NCBI RefSeq assembly: GCF_000016605.1
Contig: NC_009440.1
Coordinates: 744,001 to 808,000 of the forward strand
DNA: 64,000 bases
Source of the DNA: Metallosphaera sedula DSM 5348
Lineage (GTDB): Archaea; Thermoproteota; Thermoprotei_A; Sulfolobales; Sulfolobaceae
Reading direction: 5' to 3'
In this document: positions 9,982 through 17,979 of the stretch, in pieces
Numbering within the stretch: position 1 is the stretch's first letter
Layout of the letters: every line of letters begins with the position of its first letter
Notes under the pieces: model-generated
Told to the model about the DNA's origin: nothing
Database searches by the model: none
What the model saw: the letters and a program-made list of their open reading frames with translations, nothing else
Position numbers and translations under genes: made by a program

Positions 9982-10366
9982 CTGGAGTGTAGGAGCAGGG
10001 ATTGGCTACTCCTTTATCCTTACTATAATCATGGCGCTATCGTCCCTCATACTCAAGGGTTTCTATCCACCTTTCCAGTTCTCAATTGCTCCAGTGAAGT
10101 CTCTCGTGGTATCGCCAGTTGAGGGAGTAGTCCAGTTACTAATCTTGATAGCATTATTGGCCTTTGTTTTCCCCATAAGAGGCGAGACCATCTCCAAGGA
10201 ACTAAAGAACGTAAGGAAATTAGCGGTGTTCGTTGCGGTGGGTTACCTGGTCCTCTCCCTTCTCCCCTACGCCATAACAACGAGCTACATTCAGGCGTAT
10301 GTAGGCTTGGTCATAGCATTCAATATTATAAACGGGGTAGTGGGAGGCGTAGGGGCCAGCATCTAG
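9950..10366 (+). CDS. Four-helix membrane protein coupled to the SPFH gene
   Basis: The frame is open from further upstream. GTG 9950, just behind the ribosome-binding site GGAGGGTGA, gives a 138-residue protein that overlaps the SPFH gene by 32 nt. Four hydrophobic segments are visible, around SFILTIIMALSSLIL, VVQLLILIALLAFVF, LAVFVAVGYLVLSLL and AYVGLVIAFNIINGVVGG. The overlap implies translational coupling and a probable membrane anchor or partner for the SPFH protein. NfeD, the usual partner of such proteins, has a beta-barrel OB domain, which is absent here. Confidence 0.65.
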   Translation: MTSKINPRALSWSVGAGIGYSFILTIIMALSSLILKGFYPPFQFSIAPVKSLVVSPVEGVVQLLILIALLAFVFPIRGETISKELKNVRKLAVFVAVGYLVLSLLPYAITTSYIQAYVGLVIAFNIINGVVGGVGASI

Positions 10367-10420
10367 AGGGATACGACACGATCTAGTTATTTCGTACCAT
10401 GTATTTGAAGCCAGGTTTAG

Positions 10421-10439
10421 TGACCCTAGGACGGGGTCA
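10421..10439. terminator. Hairpin between converging genes
   Basis: TGACCC at 10421-10426 pairs perfectly with GGGTCA at 10434-10439 across a 7-nt loop. A run of seven T lies about 30 nt further on (ACTTTTTTTAG). It falls in the 163-nt gap between two converging genes. Archaeal termination mostly uses T-runs, so the hairpin role is uncertain. Confidence 0.35.
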
Positions 10440-10529
10440 GCTGAATCGCGTATGTTAGAGTGACCAGGACTTTTTTTAGTATCTTGGGAGACCAGTAGAT
10501 TATGCCTAACTTGTATAAGTAAATCAGAG

Positions 10530-11021
10530 CTAACCCTTTTGTCCGAACTTCAGTGAGAGGAAACATCTCTTTCTAGAGATGCAGTCAGGTTCGCCTCCCT
10601 TACTTCTTATCCTGAGAAAGGAAGAGAGTGTAAACTCCATCAGGGAAGTTATGAAGGCGTAAACCTCAGCCTCCTCGGTCTCCTCCGGATCTTGCTGTAA
10701 ACCCTTCACTATCTCATCCTTTTCCTCAAGGTATTCTGACCTATCCCTATACACTACTTGGAACACCATATCGTCATTTTCGTATCCTTCTGTAGTCCTC
10801 TCATCATCAAAATAGAATGTTCCACGCTTGGCTCTGTATGGTTTTCCCGTCATCTCTAGCCTATCCACGAAGAACTGACTCACGATCTCCTCTAACTCCG
10901 TCTCTATATCTCCAACCTGTAGTGCGTTAAGTAGCGGATAGTCGTAAAAAGTGTCAGAGCTAAACTTCGCACATATATCTGCAAACTTCCGCCATCTTAG
11001 CATCTTGTCCTCAAATCTCAT
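10530..11021 (-). CDS. Hypothetical protein, acidic and helical
   Basis: The 163-residue protein is not recognised. It is rich in Glu/Asp and begins with helical, charged sequence (MRFEDKMLRWRKFADICAKF). A central beta-like stretch, AKRGTFYFDDERTTEGY, is followed by MVFQVVYRDRSEYLEEKDE, and the C-terminal part is helical. It has four cysteines, two of them near the end (PDCISRKRCF). There is no membrane segment. It is transcribed away from the small gene at 11167, sharing a 145-nt divergent intergenic region. Confidence 0.5.
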   Translation of the reverse strand: MRFEDKMLRWRKFADICAKFSSDTFYDYPLLNALQVGDIETELEEIVSQFFVDRLEMTGKPYRAKRGTFYFDDERTTEGYENDDMVFQVVYRDRSEYLEEKDEIVKGLQQDPEETEEAEVYAFITSLMEFTLSSFLRIRSKGGEPDCISRKRCFLSLKFGQKG

Positions 11022-11166
11022 CTCCCGCTATTCCTCTTTAGGAGAGTAAGTGTCCAACCATTTTTAATATGTGTAAACATCTCCTTTATCTTCGCCTTAC
11101 CACTCCAATGAATTGGTATCACTTCTTCCGTCTTAAATAGTATCACTCCTCAATATATAGAATAAC

Positions 11167-11523
11167 ATGAATTGCAATTTAGGTTCTGGGGATTCTCACA
11201 TCACGTTCAGTGACATTATGGATGCAAATCTCTTGAGAAGGAGATATCAGGACTATGAGAAGTCTCTCAAAAGGAGCAAACCGAGGGAGCTAATGCTTGT
11301 GGTCAGGGACTTTCTTTTCTTTGTGAGAGGACTAAAGAGTAGCGTAACTTCATCCTGGCTGAAGAGCAATCTGGCAGAGCAGGAAAGGATAGCAAGTAGG
11401 ATCTTCACTGTTCTAAGGCTGAGATACCTGATCCTCTTCCTATACAGGAGGATTGTGGACGGACTGGTTTCTAGGTTATTGAACCTGATTAGGTTGTTAG
11501 TTACTAGGATTTCATTCACTTGA
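11167..11523 (+). CDS. Small basic helical protein, function unknown
   Basis: The 118-residue protein is basic and entirely helical, with RRRYQDYEKSLKRSKPREL at about residues 24-42, and ends in a repetitive Leu/Ile/Val/Arg-rich helix (RLLNLIRLLVTRI). A TATA-like CTTAAATAGT lies about 30 nt before ATG 11167; ATG 11218 is an alternative. The middle (DFLFFVRGL ... RIFTVLRLRYLILFLYRRIV) vaguely recalls the alpha domain of archaeal GINS proteins, but it is too short and too degenerate to claim. A T-run just after the stop supports a real transcript. Confidence 0.45.
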   Translation: MNCNLGSGDSHITFSDIMDANLLRRRYQDYEKSLKRSKPRELMLVVRDFLFFVRGLKSSVTSSWLKSNLAEQERIASRIFTVLRLRYLILFLYRRIVDGLVSRLLNLIRLLVTRISFT

Positions 11524-11532
11524 TTTTTTTTT
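11524..11532. terminator. T9 run between converging genes
   Basis: Nine consecutive T residues directly follow the stop of the small helical gene, 11 nt from the converging sulfocyanin gene end. Oligo-T is the usual archaeal intrinsic terminator. Confidence 0.5.
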
Positions 11533-11542
11533 AAACTACTAG

Positions 11543-12211
11543 CTAGGTTATCTCGTAGGGGACTGTAAAGTTCCCAGAGTAGAGGTCTATCCACATTCCG
11601 CTCTCAGCATGCCCAGGTATGGGACAGGCAATCCAATAATATCCACGGGGAAGATCCTTTAGAAGTCCAGAAACGGACGTTCCTCCAGATATTCCGTTTC
11701 CATTATTGTAACCTATCTCAAAGATGACCTTTCCATCCTGAGAAAGGACTAGTTGATTGGGAATAGGGGTGTTGTTCTGAACCACCGCGAGGGCATGGCC
11801 CGTTGGTTCCGGATTGTAGAAGGTGAAGAGGATACTCCAGTTAGCGGGAATGTATATCTTCATTTCGCCGTTTGTAGTTCCATTATAGTCTAGGAAATTG
11901 GGAGCAGTGGGTGAAGCGTATAAATAAATGAACACCGTATAGTTCTGCGCGTCATAGTTTAGCTTCACTGCGCCTGGAGGTAAAACTTGCTTGGTCTCAT
12001 TAGTTGTATTGTTGGTGATCTGCTTTGTACTGGTGTTGTTGACCATGTTAGTGGTGTTCTGCATCTTTGTAGTGTTGGTGAATGTATTACTAACCTTAAC
12101 TGACATGTTACTTGGGGTCAGGGTTTGAGTTGTATGTCTTGAGATCACAAATAGCGAAATTCCTATTAATGCAATAATTATAATAACTAATCCAATTTGC
12201 CAGGCTTTCAT
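11543..12211 (-). CDS. Sulfocyanin (membrane-anchored blue copper protein)
   Basis: The 222-residue protein starts with one N-terminal transmembrane anchor (residues 6-23), then a long Thr/Asn-rich linker with many N-glycosylation sequons (about 24-75), then a cupredoxin domain. The type 1 copper ligands are visible: His139 in PTGHALAVV, Cys196, His201 and Met206 in ACPIPGHAESGMW, the sulfocyanin signature. It should sit on the outer face of the membrane and carry electrons from the bc1-like complex or other donors to a terminal oxidase (SoxM-type). TATA element CTTTAAG at about 12233-12239 lies 26 nt before the ATG, giving a leaderless transcript. The divergent neighbour is a membrane protein with a Cys pair. 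Confidence 0.9.
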   Translation of the reverse strand: MKAWQIGLVIIIIALIGISLFVISRHTTQTLTPSNMSVKVSNTFTNTTKMQNTTNMVNNTSTKQITNNTTNETKQVLPPGAVKLNYDAQNYTVFIYLYASPTAPNFLDYNGTTNGEMKIYIPANWSILFTFYNPEPTGHALAVVQNNTPIPNQLVLSQDGKVIFEIGYNNGNGISGGTSVSGLLKDLPRGYYWIACPIPGHAESGMWIDLYSGNFTVPYEIT

Positions 12212-12386
12212 AGGTTGTGAGACGTTCGTAACTCTTTAAGTTTTTGCCCAAATCTGTTAAGTCCTTTCCAGGCCCTGCAACTAAGGTGATAGGTCCTAAA
12301 ACGTCATACGATCCACGTTAACTACTTGGAGACTTGATCCTGAATTGGGACATGAAATTAATATGACAGTTTCTTAGGGTTTATAG

Positions 12387-13154
12387 ATGACAAAAGTCAA
12401 GGCCTTCCTTCTGATATTGATGTCCTTTGCCATTTTCCTGTCCATTTCAAAGTTTCATCTTCCGCTCTCTTTATCTCTTTTCTCCGCACTGGCGTTCTGG
12501 ACTGGGATAGGAGCTCTTCTTTTCCCAAGGCTTAAGTGGGGAGGTGGAAAGTTCTACTGGATAACATTCCTGGCTTATTTCATCTATCATTCGCTGGTCT
12601 ATGCCTTAGTTCTTGGCATGATTGAACCTGGAGGGATAACTGCCCTAAGGTTAGTGAGTCAGATTCACCTTGGTTACGGCTTCGAGGTCCCTCCTCCACT
12701 TGAATACTTCCCCTATTGGATATCCCAGTCCCCAGCATTCTGGATCATACTGGGGGGCTACGAGGCCGACGTAGTTCCCTACACTATTTTCATGGGCTTA
12801 CTCCTGGGCAATCTCATGGGATTGAACGTTTCCTACATCACCAGGCTCGGCCTCCTGAGGAGAAGGATGGGGATAGCTAGGTCCCTTCTGGTTTTACCCT
12901 CGGTAGGTGTCGTGTCTGGGGCATCGTGTTGCCTTGCACTTCCCACGATAATTCTGTACACCTTTGCACTCTCAATCCCTTCCATTGCCTCTCCTATCCT
13001 TCTAGTCTTATCATCGCCTACCTACTTCACTTTCGTATATTACGGACTACCCGTCCTATCAGCTCTGGCCCTTTACGTGAATCTTCGCCTCGTTTCGAGA
13101 ATGGTGCTCACATGCGAGAGGCAAAGGGAGTTAAATCCAGATAGTCCTTCGTGA
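12387..13154 (+). CDS. Polytopic membrane protein with a Cys-Cys motif
   Basis: The 255-residue protein has about six hydrophobic segments (near residues 5-24, 28-46, 56-77, 108-150, 170-195 and 205-228). Its clearest feature is GVVSGASCCLALPTIIL, a Cys-Cys pair inside a membrane helix after a basic loop (RRRMGIARSLLVLPSV). TATA-like AAATTAATATG is centred 26 nt before ATG 12387. It is divergent from the sulfocyanin gene, 175 nt away. A copper, thiol or haem role would fit the neighbour and the Cys pair but is inference; I do not recognise the family. Confidence 0.6.
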   Translation: MTKVKAFLLILMSFAIFLSISKFHLPLSLSLFSALAFWTGIGALLFPRLKWGGGKFYWITFLAYFIYHSLVYALVLGMIEPGGITALRLVSQIHLGYGFEVPPPLEYFPYWISQSPAFWIILGGYEADVVPYTIFMGLLLGNLMGLNVSYITRLGLLRRRMGIARSLLVLPSVGVVSGASCCLALPTIILYTFALSIPSIASPILLVLSSPTYFTFVYYGLPVLSALALYVNLRLVSRMVLTCERQRELNPDSPS

Positions 13155-13195
13155 TTCAGTTAAGGATGTGGGATTCCCTTCATCAAATAATCAAC

Positions 13196-13233
13196 TTTAA
13201 CTGGGGAGTTAAAAATCCCTTGAGCGAAGGGAT
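13196..13233. promoter_or_regulatory. Two back-to-back perfect hairpins upstream of the aminotransferase gene
   Basis: TTTAACT (13196-13202) pairs with AGTTAAA (13207-13213) across GGGG. One base later ATCCCTT (13215-13221) pairs with AAGGGAT (13227-13233) across GAGCG. The pair lies between the end of one gene (13154) and the TATA region of the next (about 13261). It could be an operator array or an RNA structure at the 3' end of the upstream transcript. Confidence 0.5.
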
Positions 13234-13288
13234 CTTTCACGTTGACTCAAACCCTCATAAGTTAAAAGCAAACAGCTAATTATACCAT

Positions 13289-14440
13289 ATGACAAGAAAA
13301 CTCCTCATGCACGTAGGCCCCGTAACCATAGACTACGACGTATTGGTTGCGGGTCTTAGGGGTGACACAGGATTCACCTCGCAGGAATTCATCGATGCAA
13401 TGTCGTTTTCCCTGAAGTATCTAAGAAGACTCATGGGAGCTGACGAGACCTACCAACCTTTCATAATACCAGGGGGAGGTACCTCTGCCATGGAAAGTGT
13501 GGCCTCTGTCCTGAGACGCGGAGACAAGGTCTTGGTAGTATCCAACGGCGTGTTTGGAGATAGATGGAAGGCAATTTTCAACCGCTATCCTGTGGCGGTA
13601 GACATTATCAAGGCTAACCCTGGTGAATACGTGAAGCCTGAGGAAGTTGAGGAAAAGGTTAGTGAGGAGAAGTACACTCTCGTGGCGATGACTCACGTCG
13701 AGACTAGCACCGGTGTTAGGGAACCCATACAGGAGGTCACAAAGAGGATCAGGGATAAGGTTGACCTCATCGCGGTTGACGGTGTAAGTAGCGTTGGGGC
13801 AGAGACCGTGAAGGCCAAGGATTATCAGGTGGATATCTATCTCACCGCGAGCCAGAAGGCCATTGGGGTTCCACCAGGTGCGGGTCTCCTGGTCCTCTCC
13901 GAAAGGGCAGTATCTAGGCTATCTGACGAGTCGGTTGCTGGATATTACCTTAACCTCAAGAACTGGATTGACGTTATGAGAAACCTTGAGGAAGGGAAGG
14001 GTTCATATTTCGCAACTCTTCCCGTTCACCTCATCTTTATGTTAAGCAAGGCCTTTGAACTCATGGAGAAGGAGGGACTAGAAAACAGGATTAAGAGGCA
14101 CGAGAAGGTGGCCAAGGGCATTAGGGCTGGGATTGAAAGCATGGGTCTAGACATAGTGGCCAAGAGACCTGAGGCCTACAGTAATACCGTCACCGGGGTC
14201 CTTCTAAAGAAGGCCAACGCTGGAGACGTCTTGAGGGAGGTCATCTCTGAGGGGTTGGAACTTGCACCTGGGGTTCATCCCGCCCTCGCAGGAAAATACT
14301 TCAGGATTGGCCACATGGGCTGGGTTAATCCCAATGACGTAATTACGACCATAGCAGTGCTGGAAAGGGTTCTGAAGAGGTTAGGTGAACCCGTCAACGT
14401 CGGTGAGGGAGTAAGGGCGGTTCAACTCACGTATTCATAA
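13289..14440 (+). CDS. Class V aminotransferase, alanine/serine-glyoxylate (AGXT) type
   Basis: The 383-residue PLP enzyme has [13 protein letters not shown] at the N terminus, the phosphate-binding [10 protein letters not shown] (61-70), an Asp before the lysine ([11 protein letters not shown]) and the Schiff-base Lys190 in [13 protein letters not shown]. Lengths and order match serine-pyruvate/alanine-glyoxylate transaminases, which interconvert glyoxylate and glycine or hydroxypyruvate and serine. Exact substrates cannot be told. TATA-like GTTAAAAG near 13262 lies about 26 nt before ATG 13289 (leaderless). The stop overlaps the end of a converging small gene by 6 bp. Confidence 0.9.
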   Translation: MTRKLLMHVGPVTIDYDVLVAGLRGDTGFTSQEFIDAMSFSLKYLRRLMGADETYQPFIIPGGGTSAMESVASVLRRGDKVLVVSNGVFGDRWKAIFNRYPVAVDIIKANPGEYVKPEEVEEKVSEEKYTLVAMTHVETSTGVREPIQEVTKRIRDKVDLIAVDGVSSVGAETVKAKDYQVDIYLTASQKAIGVPPGAGLLVLSERAVSRLSDESVAGYYLNLKNWIDVMRNLEEGKGSYFATLPVHLIFMLSKAFELMEKEGLENRIKRHEKVAKGIRAGIESMGLDIVAKRPEAYSNTVTGVLLKKANAGDVLREVISEGLELAPGVHPALAGKYFRIGHMGWVNPNDVITTIAVLERVLKRLGEPVNVGEGVRAVQLTYS

Positions 14441-14653
14441 CTTTTTCGTGGAGCGTTTAATCAGTATTCCTATCTCCTTCCCCAGTCTAACTAAGAATAG
14501 AGTGGAGCCAAGCTCCACAAGATAGTCCACAACGGCAAGGACGACACAGATCGAGGGATTTATCTGCCCCGTCACTTCTCTAAACGTGAATAAACTGATG
14601 GGGTAATCGAAACCCCAAAATAGGAGTGACAGTAGAATGTAAGTAATCTTCAT
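14435..14653 (-). CDS. Small two-helix membrane protein, function unknown
   Basis: ATG 14653 gives 72 residues ([18 protein letters not shown]...); an upstream in-frame Met at 14686 is less likely. Two hydrophobic segments are visible, about residues 3-20 and 33-52, followed by a basic tail ending KRSTKKL. No motif is recognised. The 3' end overlaps the converging aminotransferase gene by 6 bp. The gene lies between leuCD and the aminotransferase. Confidence 0.5.
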   Translation of the reverse strand: MKITYILLSLLFWGFDYPISLFTFREVTGQINPSICVVLAVVDYLVELGSTLFLVRLGKEIGILIKRSTKKL

Positions 14654-14710
14654 CAATATAATTTCGAGACTCGAAGTTAAAAACAAAATTGTTTCAGCAA
14701 ACTCTCCGTC

Positions 14711-15196
14711 TTAGGCTGAAACTTTCTTGAGGTACTCCATTATACCGCCGGACTTTAGGATATCCAGTGCCATTCCCGTAATTCCCTTACCCTTCAGGAC
14801 TCTGCCGTTCACAGTAATCTCCCCTGTCTCGACGTTAATCTTAACGACATCACCTTCATTTATTTCCTTGGTTGCGTTGGGTAAGGTTATCAGGGGAAGC
14901 CCGTTGTTTATGCAGTTCCTGTAGAATATCCTTGCGAAACTTTCAGCTATCACGGCTTTCACTCCTGCGGCCTTTAGCGCGATTGCAGCCTGTTCCCTAG
15001 ATGAGCCCATACCAAATACCTTCCCTGCAACGATTACAACACCCTTAGAGGCCTTCTTGTAGAACTCTGGGTCCAAGGGTTCCATGGCATGCTGAGCTAG
15101 GTAAGCGGGATCCGTGTACTTCAAGTGCCTTGCTGGGATTATGATATCAGTATCTATCTTATCACCGTACTTCAGAACTGGACCTTCCACGATCAT
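14711..15196 (-). CDS. leuD: 3-isopropylmalate dehydratase small subunit
   Basis: The 161-residue swivel-domain protein carries the family signatures [14 protein letters not shown] (12-25), [13 protein letters not shown] (58-70) and [16 protein letters not shown] (88-103). With LeuC it isomerises 2-isopropylmalate to 3-isopropylmalate in leucine synthesis. The DTDIIIP and YRN(C/S) elements are those of archaeal and bacterial LeuD/HacB proteins, so homoaconitase activity cannot be excluded. The gene overlaps leuC by 4 nt, so the two subunits are translationally coupled. Confidence 0.92.
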   Translation of the reverse strand: MIVEGPVLKYGDKIDTDIIIPARHLKYTDPAYLAQHAMEPLDPEFYKKASKGVVIVAGKVFGMGSSREQAAIALKAAGVKAVIAESFARIFYRNCINNGLPLITLPNATKEINEGDVVKINVETGEITVNGRVLKGKGITGMALDILKSGGIMEYLKKVSA

Positions 15197-16440
15197 TGCA
15201 CATCCCTCGGATCAGTTATGTACCCTGTAGCTGCTGAGGCAGCCGCAACCGAAGGCCCGGACAGGTAGACCTTAGCCTCGTTGCTCCCCATCCTACCCCT
15301 GAAGTTCCTGGAGCTCGTGGAAACTATAACCTCCCCTGGACCAGCGACTCCGAAGTGACCGCCTAGACATGGCCCGCAGGTACCGTAGGTCACCACACAT
15401 CCAGCATTAACTAGGTCTTCGATGTAACCCATTTCCATGGCCTGCTTAAACATCGTGTAGGAAGAGGGAATGGCTATACACCTGGTCTTGACCTTCTTCC
15501 CCTTGAGGATCTCCGACGCAATCCTGAAGTCTGATAGCCTACCGTTGGTACAGGAACCGATGTAGACCTGATCCACTGGGACCTTGGACTCCTCCCTTGC
15601 GGTCTTAACGTTGTCTACGCTGTAGGGCGCAGCCACAAGCGGTTCCAGTTTGTCTAGCTCAATTGTGTGCTCATCTAGATACTTTGCCCCAGGATCTGGG
15701 GTCACGAGCTCAACTTCCTTCCCCCTCATGGTCTTTATGTAATCCTTGGTCTCGACGTCAGGGACAAACATGAGGGCATCAGCGTTCATCTCTATCCCCA
15801 TGTTGGAGACCGTCGCCCTATAGTCCATGGGGAAAGCCTTGGGGTTCTCGACGTGAACCTCTATGGACATTCCGTTAAAGTAATCAGCCTTGAACTTACC
15901 CAGCAACTCTAGGGCTACATCCTTTCCATTTATCCACTTACCGGGGTTTCCCTTGAGGGTTACCTTGAAGGGCTGAGGAACCACTAGCCAAGTTTTACCC
16001 GTGATCACGGCGGCAGCAACGTCGCTTGCTCCCATTCCCTGGGCAAACGCTCCCACGGCACCAGAGGTTGTCGTGTGACTGTCGGCAGCCACAATCACCT
16101 GACCAGGTAGGGCGTATTGTTCTATGAGAAGCTCGTGAAGAATGCCCACGTTAATATCATGAAAGTTAGGTAGTCTCATCTCCTTCACGAACTTCCTTAT
16201 GTTACCTTGGATCTCTGCGCTTCTGACGTCAGGTGGCGGTGCCAAGTGGTCGAAGGCTACAACTATTTTTGTCTTATCGAAGATCTTCATCATGTTAGCC
16301 TTCTCCATTACCTCAATTACGTGATATCCCGTTAGGTCGTGGAAGGCCACTATGTCAGTCTTTGCCTCTATGACGTCACCGGGCGAAACAGTTTTTCCTG
16401 ACGCCCTTGAAAGTATTTTTTCAGTTAATGTACCTGTCAT
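15193..16440 (-). CDS. leuC: 3-isopropylmalate dehydratase large subunit
   Basis: The 415-residue aconitase-family subunit has the [4Fe-4S] ligands in [10 protein letters not shown] (Cys near residue 299) and in TCGPCLGGH (two Cys, about 357-364). It also has the substrate-site segments FDHLAPPPD and [19 protein letters not shown]. The length fits the short archaeal type (about 415-420), which includes both LeuC and the homoaconitase of lysine or 2-oxoacid pathways. The pairing with leuD and no other lysine genes favours leucine. A TATA-like element on the minus strand, TTAATTTTTAGC around 16460-16472, lies 26 nt before ATG 16440. Confidence 0.92.
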   Translation of the reverse strand: MTGTLTEKILSRASGKTVSPGDVIEAKTDIVAFHDLTGYHVIEVMEKANMMKIFDKTKIVVAFDHLAPPPDVRSAEIQGNIRKFVKEMRLPNFHDINVGILHELLIEQYALPGQVIVAADSHTTTSGAVGAFAQGMGASDVAAAVITGKTWLVVPQPFKVTLKGNPGKWINGKDVALELLGKFKADYFNGMSIEVHVENPKAFPMDYRATVSNMGIEMNADALMFVPDVETKDYIKTMRGKEVELVTPDPGAKYLDEHTIELDKLEPLVAAPYSVDNVKTAREESKVPVDQVYIGSCTNGRLSDFRIASEILKGKKVKTRCIAIPSSYTMFKQAMEMGYIEDLVNAGCVVTYGTCGPCLGGHFGVAGPGEVIVSTSSRNFRGRMGSNEAKVYLSGPSVAAASAATGYITDPRDVQ

Positions 16441-16503
16441 ATCAAGGCAATGTATTATACGCTAAAAATTAAGCTTTCCATTAAACATAGTTCGTTTTTC
16501 GTC

Positions 16504-16659
16504 CTAACTTCGTTTCGGATAGACGAGATAGCCCTTCCCCTTCTCGTAGGAGATGAAGGTGTATCCGCAGTTGGGACAGGACTTTGTAATCACGTTGCCT
16601 TCCTTGATGAGCTTCTCCTCGACCACTTGCTTGCACGATGGGCAAGTTCTTCTGGCCAT
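16504..16659 (-). CDS. 51-residue zinc-ribbon protein
   Basis: This short gene reads MARRTCPSCKQVVEEKL... and ends ...KGYLVYPKRS. Two CxxC knuckles, CPSC (6-9) and CPNC (28-31), make a compact rubredoxin-like zinc ribbon. The start is supported by a TATA-like CTTTAAAGAG on the minus strand (about 16680-16689), about 26 nt upstream, which indicates a leaderless transcript. Converging or overlapping genes are absent; leuC follows 64 nt downstream on the same strand. Such ribbons bind nucleic acid or protein; LysW-like carriers are another option, but the C-terminal Glu needed for LysW is missing. Confidence 0.75.
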   Translation of the reverse strand: MARRTCPSCKQVVEEKLIKEGNVITKSCPNCGYTFISYEKGKGYLVYPKRS

Positions 16660-17161
16660 GAAGTTGGTTTAGGTTAGAAACTCTTTAAAGGGGTAAGGCC
16701 AAGGAGCCTGCACTCCTATGGTACAAGTAATATAATGGTAGTTAAGGGACCTGAAAGTTTTTAGCCGTAAGGTCTTACCACATACCCTCTAAACGTTTTC
16801 ACATCTAGCCATTTTGTTGGTGTTACAAGGCTACAAGTGCTGATGAAGGTTAGGATTATTTAATGGTTTTGAGACTCGTTATGGTCAACTTTCATGACAT
16901 GGTGTACAGTGAGCTCCTCATGGAGAGAAATCCTTCCACCAGAGGGAATGCTCTATCTGCGAGGTTAGAGTAATTCAGCGATATGCAACTTGATGTTGTT
17001 CAGCCTTCAGTTGCAGGGGCCACGAGTCACTAGTTTCGTGAAATGCGGTCCCTCACTTTACAGTTAATCTTTAGATTGTTTCTAGTCTAGAAGCTAAATT
17101 GGTCACAATCGAAAAGTATATTTTGGGAAATCCATATTATACAAGTTTAGGATGGTTACTC
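16660..17161. other. Intergenic region with a possible 30-residue ORF
   Basis: About 500 nt separate the zinc-ribbon gene from the likely start of the next gene. An ATG at 16881 opens a 30-codon frame (MVNFHDMVYSELLME..., stop at 16971-16973) with an A/T-rich TTATTTAAT about 20 nt before it. It could be a true small gene or a remnant. The rest shows no repeat or RNA structure I can support. Confidence 0.3.
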
Positions 17162-17929
17162 ATGGATGATGTAAATAAGAGAATAATTCTGTACCTGATG
17201 AGAGACTACAGGTACTCGCAAAGGAAGATCGCGAAGGAGTTGAACATATCCCCTCCTGCGGTCAACTATAGGGTAGAGAGGATGACCAAGGACTTGATCA
17301 TAAAGAGGGTCGCGCTTTACGTTAACCCCAACTTTTACGGGAAATATCACGGTTACGTGGCCTTCCCGAACACGAGGGATTGGGATGGGGAGTACGTCTT
17401 TAAGGTGAAATGTATTGAACACGTTAACGTCTACGAAATTGAGGCCGAGAGCAAGGAAGGGCTGAAGACCAAGATTAGTGAGATGTCCGCGAAGCTCGGG
17501 GAACCGACCATGGTTTACATTCCAGAACAGACCCCCTATAATCCTTCCACGTTTGATCTCAGGCTTCTCTCCGTACTCAAGGAAAACCCCACCATGACTC
17601 CCGTGGAGTTAAGCGAGAGGCTGAAGGTCTCATCGAAGACTGTGAGGAGGCACCTGAGGTACCTCTACAAGAAGGAGTTCATTAGGTTAGTTCCCATCGT
17701 CGACCTTGACAAATCTGGGGTTATCATGTATGCGGTCTTTACAAGCAAGGTTGAAATTGCAAAGAAGTTCTTCCATTCAACCCTGTTCAGGGAAGTATCT
17801 GACAAGGATGCTGGAGTCTTCGTGAACATAGGTAATTCAATTCAAGAAGTTTGGGATAAGGTAAGCAAATTCAGGGAGTTTGATCCCAAAGCGGACCTCA
17901 TGATAGCCCAGTCTTACGACGTGGCGTAA
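17162..17929 (+). CDS. Transcription regulator with two winged-helix domains (Lrp/AsnC-related)
   Basis: An upstream TTG (17099) is possible, but CATATTATAC (17132-17141) is a TATA element about 25 nt before ATG 17162, and MDDVNKRIILYLMRDYRYSQ is a natural start of an Lrp-type domain. The protein is then 255 residues. The first helix-turn-helix is IAKELNISPPAVNYRVERM (about 27-45) and the second is ELSERLKVSSKTVRRHLRYL (about 160-180). Between and after them lie alpha/beta segments like ligand-sensing domains. It stands just ahead of a TPR-kinase, 50 nt away, on its own promoter, so the two may act together. Confidence 0.75.
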   Translation: MDDVNKRIILYLMRDYRYSQRKIAKELNISPPAVNYRVERMTKDLIIKRVALYVNPNFYGKYHGYVAFPNTRDWDGEYVFKVKCIEHVNVYEIEAESKEGLKTKISEMSAKLGEPTMVYIPEQTPYNPSTFDLRLLSVLKENPTMTPVELSERLKVSSKTVRRHLRYLYKKEFIRLVPIVDLDKSGVIMYAVFTSKVEIAKKFFHSTLFREVSDKDAGVFVNIGNSIQEVWDKVSKFREFDPKADLMIAQSYDVA

Positions 17930-17979
17930 GGTAATATCGAGCCAATTCATAAAAAAGGTTTTACCACAAGTATTACTGT

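Noticed and set aside
11167-11523. GINS replication protein
   Set aside because: The helical middle part is only vaguely similar; the protein is short and lacks the B domain. I kept it as unknown.
16450-16677. Plus-strand frame of 75 codons
   Set aside because: It runs antisense over the 51-residue zinc-ribbon gene on the minus strand, which has a better promoter and clear motifs.
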